Shown piece after piece: positions 1 through 5,447 of a DNA stretch of 5,447 bases. Position numbers and translations under genes: made by a program. How positions within the stretch are numbered: the first letter of the stretch is position 1; each line of letters begins with the position of its first letter. This DNA comes from Desulfovibrionales bacterium GWA2_65_9 (GTDB lineage Bacteria > Desulfobacterota > Desulfovibrionia > Desulfovibrionales > Desulfovibrionaceae). The notes beneath the pieces were generated by a model, which was not told the DNA's origin, did not search any database, and saw only the letters and a list, made by a program, of their open reading frames with translations. The stretch covers positions 32,824 through 38,270 of the forward strand of contig MGTN01000148.1 of the NCBI GenBank assembly GCA_001799475.1, written 5' to 3'.

Positions 1-18
1 ATCCTGGCGGCCTTTTTT
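1..18. terminator. Possible half of an intrinsic terminator cut by the left edge
   Basis: Positions 1-12 (ATCCTGGCGGCC) followed by six T at 13-18 look like the 3' arm and T-tract of an intrinsic terminator for a plus-strand gene lying to the left. Read on the minus strand, the same bases give six A followed by GGCCGCCAGGAT, the 5' half of a hairpin that could end the cbiB transcript beyond the edge, as in a bidirectional terminator between convergent genes. The partner arm is outside the window, so this is tentative. The remaining bases to the cbiB stop (19-46) contain only a short inverted repeat, GTTG/CAAC. Confidence 0.4.
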
Positions 19-46
19 CGTTGCGGGCAACTTCAGGTGTTGTGCG

Positions 47-994
47 CTATACGGTTATGAGCACCTTCAAGCCCTGGAGCACAAATAGGCCCAGGAAGGC
101 AGCAAACACCATGAGTCTAAATATTTTCGAGAGTTTCTCTAAACTCCACTCCTGCCCTTTGGGGCCGAGTTCGGGCTTCATTTTGGGCTCGCCGAAGTAG
201 ATGGCCGCCCCGCCCATGCGGCCTTCGAGAAGCCAGGCGCAGGCGCTCATGGGCCAGCCGGCGTTGGGGCTGTCCATGGTTTTGGCCTCGGCCGGAACAT
301 GCCGCAGGGCCTCGCGCCAGGGCAGACGCAACAGCGCTCCAGCCCCAAGCAGCAGCAGGGCCGTGAGCCGCGCCGGGATGTAGGCCAGGGCATCATCAGC
401 CTTGGCCGCTGCCCAGCCGAGCGCAGCAAAGCGCTCGGTGCGGTAGCCCCACATGGAGTCCATGGTGCTGACAGCCTTGTACGCCCACAGCAGCGCCGGG
501 CCGCCCAGGACTAGGTAGAACAGCGGGGCCACGTAGCCGTCGCAGAGGTTCTCGCTCAGGGTCTCGGCCAGGGTCTTACGCAGCTCAGGTTCATCCATGG
601 CCGTGGTGTCGCGGCTGACCAGCAGCCCCACGGCCTCGCGGGCGTCGTCGAGCCTGCCCTCCTCCAGCAACTCCAGGACATCGCGGCCCTCGTCCAGCAG
701 TTCGCCCAGGGCCAGACCGGCATAGGCGAAATACAGGGAGGCGAGCATGCCGACATAGTGCAGCCCGGTAAAGAACTCCACCAGGACCCAGGCGCTCCCG
801 GCGGTGAACACCACGCACAACACACCCGCAACCTTGAGCCCCAGCACCCACTCGCGCGCGTGGGGCTCCAGCCAGTCCAGAAAGCGCCCGATGAAGCGCA
901 CGGGATGCGGCAAACGGCTCGGATCACCAAGGAGAAGGTCCAGGACGGTGGCGATGACAGGCAGGCTGAACAGGGTCAGGACCAGGATCTTCAT
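47..994 (-). CDS. cbiB: Adenosylcobinamide-phosphate synthase CbiB (CobD family)
   Basis: CbiB is an integral inner-membrane enzyme of cobalamin biosynthesis. It joins adenosylcobyric acid to an aminopropanol unit (the phosphorylated form in Salmonella) to give adenosylcobinamide phosphate, just before nucleotide-loop assembly. The protein is 315 residues, normal for the family (about 300-330). Family motifs are visible: DLLLGDP (19-25), HPVR (30-33), LLVSRDT (124-130), the SENLCDGYVAPLFY stretch (147-160), YKAVSTMDSMWGY (172-184) and SPNAGWPMSA (242-251). Hydrophobic segments suitable for the membrane lie near 3-22, 52-76, 80-97, 155-172, 207-223 and 292-312. The ATG at 994 is chosen because it begins MKILVLTLFSLP and has GGAG six bases upstream. 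A longer frame from an ATG at 1042 starts inside the terminator hairpin and adds an unconserved Pro-rich leader. No other cobalamin gene is visible here. The name cobD is used for this enzyme in Pseudomonas nomenclature. Confidence 0.96.
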   Translation of the reverse strand: MKILVLTLFSLPVIATVLDLLLGDPSRLPHPVRFIGRFLDWLEPHAREWVLGLKVAGVLCVVFTAGSAWVLVEFFTGLHYVGMLASLYFAYAGLALGELLDEGRDVLELLEEGRLDDAREAVGLLVSRDTTAMDEPELRKTLAETLSENLCDGYVAPLFYLVLGGPALLWAYKAVSTMDSMWGYRTERFAALGWAAAKADDALAYIPARLTALLLLGAGALLRLPWREALRHVPAEAKTMDSPNAGWPMSACAWLLEGRMGGAAIYFGEPKMKPELGPKGQEWSLEKLSKIFRLMVFAAFLGLFVLQGLKVLITV

Positions 995-1000
995 GGGGCG

Positions 1001-1004
1001 CTCC
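1001..1004 (-). promoter_or_regulatory. Ribosome binding site of cbiB
   Basis: The minus strand reads GGAG followed by CGCCCC and the ATG at 994, a six-base spacing. It supports the short 315-residue form of CbiB. The site begins only five bases after the T-tract of the rpoD terminator, so the terminator and the cbiB initiation region are almost contiguous. Confidence 0.75.
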
Positions 1005-1009
1005 GGACG

Positions 1010-1049
1010 AAAAGAAAAAGGCGGGGACAGCGGCAACGCCATCCCCGCC
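1010..1049 (-). terminator. Rho-independent terminator after rpoD
   Basis: On the minus strand, GGCGGGGA (1049-1042) pairs perfectly with TCCCCGCC (1027-1020). The 14 bases between can extend the stem by two G-U and three G-C pairs, closing on a TTGC tetraloop. The stem is followed directly by TTTTTCTTTT (1019-1010). The hairpin begins 13 bases after the rpoD stop. This is a textbook intrinsic terminator for the mutS2-dnaG-rpoD transcript. It also shows that an ATG at 1042 in the cbiB frame is not a real start, because it lies within the stem. The T-tract ends 15 bases before the cbiB start codon. Confidence 0.9.
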
Positions 1050-1062
1050 CGGAAGGGACGAT

Positions 1063-2819
<1,757 letters not shown>

Positions 2820-2823
<4 letters not shown>

Positions 2824-4559
2824 TCTTCCTCCCTGCTGGGGGCATTCAATGCCAAAAAAACCGCCATGAGACGTTTCCACTCATTCGTATCGCCATTGAG
2901 CTGCGCAATGCGGATTTCTTCTTTTAACCGTTCCTGTTCATTACGGAATTTCGCCTCGGAAATGCGAGAGCAGATGTGCTCCCACTCCTGGGCGAGTTCC
3001 TCGCCTTCAAGGCGATGCGCCGTTGAGCGAATTTTCGTGAAAAATACCTTTTCCGCCTCACCAAGTTGGGAAAGAAAGTCCTTCCCGTCCGCTTCGACCT
3101 GAATGCGCCAGAACTCCCTCCCCCAGTCCGTCGTCAGCAGGGCGTCAAAGCCCTCCTTCTGCAGATGCGGAACGTATTCGGGATAGAGCACCGGGTACGT
3201 CAAATAATTCTTGTCATTCTGGTCGTCTTTTCCAACAGGCCTGCCCGCAGGCTTGGTCCTGGGAGCGGACGGCGCAATGATCCGTTTCTCTGGCCCCCTG
3301 CCCTGGCCGCCCTGCCGACGCAAATCCGCCTCGGACAGGTTGAGTCCGTCCGCCAGGCGCGGCAAGTAATACGCACGCAAAGCATTATCGGACAAAAGTC
3401 CCAAAAATCCAGTGGCCCAGGCCACAATTTCTCTTGGCGCAAAATCCTTGCGGACCGTATCCAAACAGTAGTCGAGCCCATCCGCCGCCTTCTCGAAGCA
3501 GGCTTCCAGGCCCTCGCGCCCCTCTTTGTGCAGCAGGCTGTCCACATCCTCGCCCTCGGGCATGAGCAGCACGCGGCAGGCCACGCCCTGGTGCAGAATC
3601 ATCTCCGCGCTGCGCAAGCCGGCCTTGCGTCCCGCAGCATCGCCGTCAAAGATCAGGTCGATGCGCGAGCAGAACCCGGCCAGGCGCTTCACCTGGTCCT
3701 GGGTCAGGGCCGTGCCCAGCACGCCGCAGCTGTCGGCATAGCCGAACTGGGCGAGGGAAAGAACATCCATGTAGCCTTCCGTCAGGATAGCCCTCTTGCT
3801 GCGCGTCATGGCCTGTCTGGCCTGATGCAGTCCGTAGAGGTGTTCGCCCTTTTTATAAATGGGCGTGTCGCTGCTGTTCAGGTACTTGGGTTCACCCTCT
3901 GTAATTATTCTGCCGCCAAAGGCAATAACCTGACCCGATAAATTTTGTATGGGAAAGATCAATCTTCCACGGAACCGGTCGTAGATATTCCCTTTTTCAT
4001 TTTTCGACAAGAGCCCTGCCAGGGCCCCTTGTTCCGGGCTGAAACCCCGCGCCACCAGGTGGTTCATCAGGCCGTGCCAATCATCACTGCTTGCGCCCAG
4101 GCCAAAGGCCGCGCAAATCTCCGGGCTCGTGCCGCGCCGCCTGAGGTAGGTCCGGGCCGTGTCGCCCGTGACCTGGTCCAGGTTGCGCCGATAGTATTCC
4201 TGGGCCTGGGCGTGCATGTCCAGGCACAGTTTCTTGAGCTTCTGACGCTCATCAAACTCAGGATCGGGCCGGAACTCCTTGAGTTCGATGCCCACCTCCT
4301 CGGCCAGCTGCGTCAGCGCGTCCTTGAACTCCAGGCCGTTGACACGCATGTAGAAATCCAGCACATCGCCGCCAGCCTGGCAGCCGAAACAATAATAAAA
4401 GCCCTCGGCCTCGTTGACGCTGAAGGAGGCCGTCTTCTCCTGATGGAAGGGGCACAGGCCCATGTGCCGTCCAGAGGCCGGGCGCAGGGCAACGTAGCGA
4501 CGCACCACGTCGACGATATTCACCCGCTGCTTGAGCGTCTGGATGACCTGGTTGTCCAT
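2820..4559 (-). CDS. dnaG: DNA primase DnaG
   Basis: Primase makes the short RNA primers for leading-strand initiation and each Okazaki fragment, working with the replicative helicase at the fork. The 579-residue length is close to the Escherichia coli protein (581). Domains in order: an N-terminal CHC2 zinc-binding domain with ligands Cys36, His39, Cys57 and Cys60 (CPFH and CFGC motifs); the RNA polymerase core with its basic subdomain (about 110-245, including RFRGRLIFPI and the PKYLNS segment); and the TOPRIM fold with EGYMD (Glu261) and DGDAAG (Asp305, Asp307) as the metal-binding catalytic residues. A polar, low-complexity linker (about 415-452) leads to a helical C-terminal domain expected to bind DnaB. 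The ATG at 4559 gives the usual start, MDNQVIQTLKQRVNIVDVV. The gene follows mutS2 by 24 bases, and its stop overlaps the rpoD start by ATGA. One small oddity is Ala44, where most family members have Pro in the KTPSF stretch. Synonymous codons in parts of the gene are noticeably less GC-rich than in its neighbours. Confidence 0.98.
2828..2832 (-). promoter_or_regulatory. Ribosome binding site of rpoD, inside the 3' end of dnaG
   Basis: The minus strand reads AGGGAGGAAGA directly before the rpoD ATG, with GGAGG at a four-base spacing. The same bases encode the last residues of DnaG (Arg-Glu-Glu-Glu), so ribosomes finishing dnaG pass over the site. This decides the rpoD start at 2823 and supports translational coupling through the ATGA overlap. 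Confidence 0.8.
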
Positions 4560-4563
4560 GAAT

Positions 4564-4568
4564 CCCTT
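4564..4568 (-). promoter_or_regulatory. Weak ribosome binding site of dnaG
   Basis: AAGGG lies four bases before the dnaG ATG on the minus strand. It is a poorer match to the Shine-Dalgarno consensus than the sites of rpoD and cbiB and is closely spaced. It sits in the 24-base gap between mutS2 and dnaG, with no sign of a promoter or terminator there. Weak initiation would fit the low primase level known in other bacteria, but that is inference. Confidence 0.45.
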
Positions 4569-4583
4569 GGGCTTGGTCCCGGC

Positions 4584-5447
4584 TTACTTGAGCGTCACCT
4601 CGGTCATGCCATCCCCGCCCCGGTCCTCATTGGCCAGAGTGAAGGAAGCCGCCGAGGGCGCTGTGCGCAGGAACGCGTGGATCTCCTTGCGCAGGGCGCC
4701 CGTGCCCCGGCCGTGGATGATCTCCACTGTGCTCGCCCCGCGCAAGAGCGAGGCGTCGAGAAAACCTTCCAGTTCGGCCAAGGCCTCGTCGGCCCGGCGG
4801 CCGCGCAGGTCCAGGCGCACGGCATAGCCCAGATCCCCGGCCGAGGCCTGGGTCACCTTCTCCTGCTTGCGCGGGGCGCGGCCGTCCAGGGTGAGCTCCG
4901 TGAAGGCCACCCACATGGCCACGCCGTCAAAATCCACCTTCACCTGGCCGCGCCGCTCGTCCTTCTCCACCACCTGCCCGGTCTTGTTCCAGGCCCGGTA
5001 GGCCACGCGCTGGCCAGGGCTGATCTCCGAAAAATCAAGGGCTGGCGCCACTGGCGCGGCCTCAGGGTCGCGGGTAGGCTCCAGGCGCTCGCGGGCTTCG
5101 GAGAGCTTCTTGAGGGCCTGCTTGCGGCCAACGCGCTCGGTCTTCCAGTCGCGCAGCACGCTCTGGGCCAACTCGCGCACCTCACTCAGCACCTTCACGC
5201 GTTCTTTTTCAAAGCGGGCTTCCAGGCCGTCGCGTTTCTTGCGCAGGGCCTTGCGCTCCTCATCCAGGGCGTCGTTCTCCTGTTCGCGCTGCACGGCCAG
5301 GAAGTTCAGGCGGTCGAGCACGGCGCTGGTGTCCGTGCCGTCGAGGAGCAGGTACTGCTCGGCACGGGCGAGGATGGTGGGCGGCAGGCCGTGTTCGCGG
5401 GCCACGTCCAGGGCGATGCTGGCGCCCACCTGGTCGTAAGCCAGGCG
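4584..5447 (-). CDS. mutS2: MutS2 family protein, C-terminal part (gene runs off the right edge)
   Basis: The reading frame is open to the last base of the window, so this is the C-terminal 287 residues of a protein that is usually near 780; the N-terminal lever region and most of the ATPase domain lie outside. Visible residues 1-35 (RLAYDQVGASIALDVAREHG and the LPPTILARAE that follows) match the end of the MutS-type ATPase domain. Residues about 40-125 are a charged Lys/Glu/Arg-rich coiled coil, about 143-187 a KOW-like beta segment, and about 208-287 an Smr domain with its two hallmark motifs, LDLRG (212-216) and HGRGTGALR (245-253). A GTG at 5429 could be mistaken for a start but lies inside the conserved ATPase tail. 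Known for the family: MutS2 does not act in ordinary mismatch repair; it has been linked to suppression of recombination and, in Bacillus, to rescue of collided ribosomes, and Smr domains can be nucleases. Which role applies here cannot be seen. The stop (TAA, 4586-4584) is 24 bases before dnaG, so the two are probably co-transcribed. Confidence 0.93.
   Translation of the reverse strand, partial: RLAYDQVGASIALDVAREHGLPPTILARAEQYLLLDGTDTSAVLDRLNFLAVQREQENDALDEERKALRKKRDGLEARFEKERVKVLSEVRELAQSVLRDWKTERVGRKQALKKLSEARERLEPTRDPEAAPVAPALDFSEISPGQRVAYRAWNKTGQVVEKDERRGQVKVDFDGVAMWVAFTELTLDGRAPRKQEKVTQASAGDLGYAVRLDLRGRRADEALAELEGFLDASLLRGASTVEIIHGRGTGALRKEIHAFLRTAPSAASFTLANEDRGGDGMTEVTLK

Noticed and set aside
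995..1042. A 16-residue N-terminal extension of CbiB from an ATG at 1042.
   Set aside because: The extension is encoded by the terminator hairpin and T-tract, is unconserved and Pro-rich, and lacks a ribosome binding site. The ATG at 994 has one and gives the family N-terminus.
2824..2880. A 19-residue N-terminal extension of RpoD from an ATG at 2880.
   Set aside because: It lies wholly inside dnaG, and the ATG at 2823 has a strong GGAGG site and gives the expected region 1.1 start.
3066..3941. A 291-codon open frame on the plus strand, opposite dnaG.
   Set aside because: It is antisense to the conserved primase core and has no recognisable motif or convincing ribosome binding site.
3982..4010. 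A promoter-like pair on the minus strand inside dnaG: TTGTCG, 17 bases, TATCTA.
   Set aside because: The -10 match is poor (three of six) and the bases encode the conserved GNIYDR stretch of primase. Not enough for a feature without start-site data.

Overview
The window is a GC-rich stretch of bacterial chromosome with four genes, all on the minus strand. Read in the direction of transcription (high to low coordinates), they are the 3' end of mutS2, then dnaG (primase), rpoD (primary sigma factor) and cbiB (cobalamin biosynthesis). The RpoD layout (short region 1.1, long non-conserved insert, near-invariant regions 2 to 4), the DnaG type and the presence of a cobalamin gene fit a deltaproteobacterium, most likely a Desulfovibrio-like sulfate reducer. 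That assignment is inferred from recalled family resemblance, not from a search.

Layout: positions 5447 to 4584 hold the C-terminal 287 residues of MutS2 (end of the ATPase domain, coiled coil, KOW-like segment, Smr domain); the gene runs off the right edge. A 24-base gap leads to dnaG (4559 to 2820). The dnaG stop and rpoD start share the four bases ATGA (2823 to 2820), and the rpoD ribosome binding site lies in the last codons of dnaG. rpoD (2823 to 1063) is followed by a strong intrinsic terminator (hairpin 1049 to 1020, T-rich tract 1019 to 1010). Only 15 bases after that tract, cbiB starts at 994 and runs to 47. The left edge (1 to 18) looks like one half of another intrinsic terminator.

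Function: dnaG-rpoD is the core of the classic macromolecular synthesis operon, which in Escherichia coli is rpsU-dnaG-rpoD. Here the gene directly upstream is mutS2 instead of rpsU, and dnaG and rpoD are translationally coupled by overlap. cbiB is functionally unrelated and sits behind the rpoD terminator without room for its own promoter or for a cobalamin riboswitch in the gap. It probably depends on read-through or on a promoter inside rpoD.

I see no mobile element, CRISPR array, RNA gene or toxin-antitoxin pair, and no sign of a new system. The region is ordinary housekeeping DNA. The points of interest are gene order, overlaps and the compressed rpoD/cbiB junction. No stretch above 300 bases lacks a gene.
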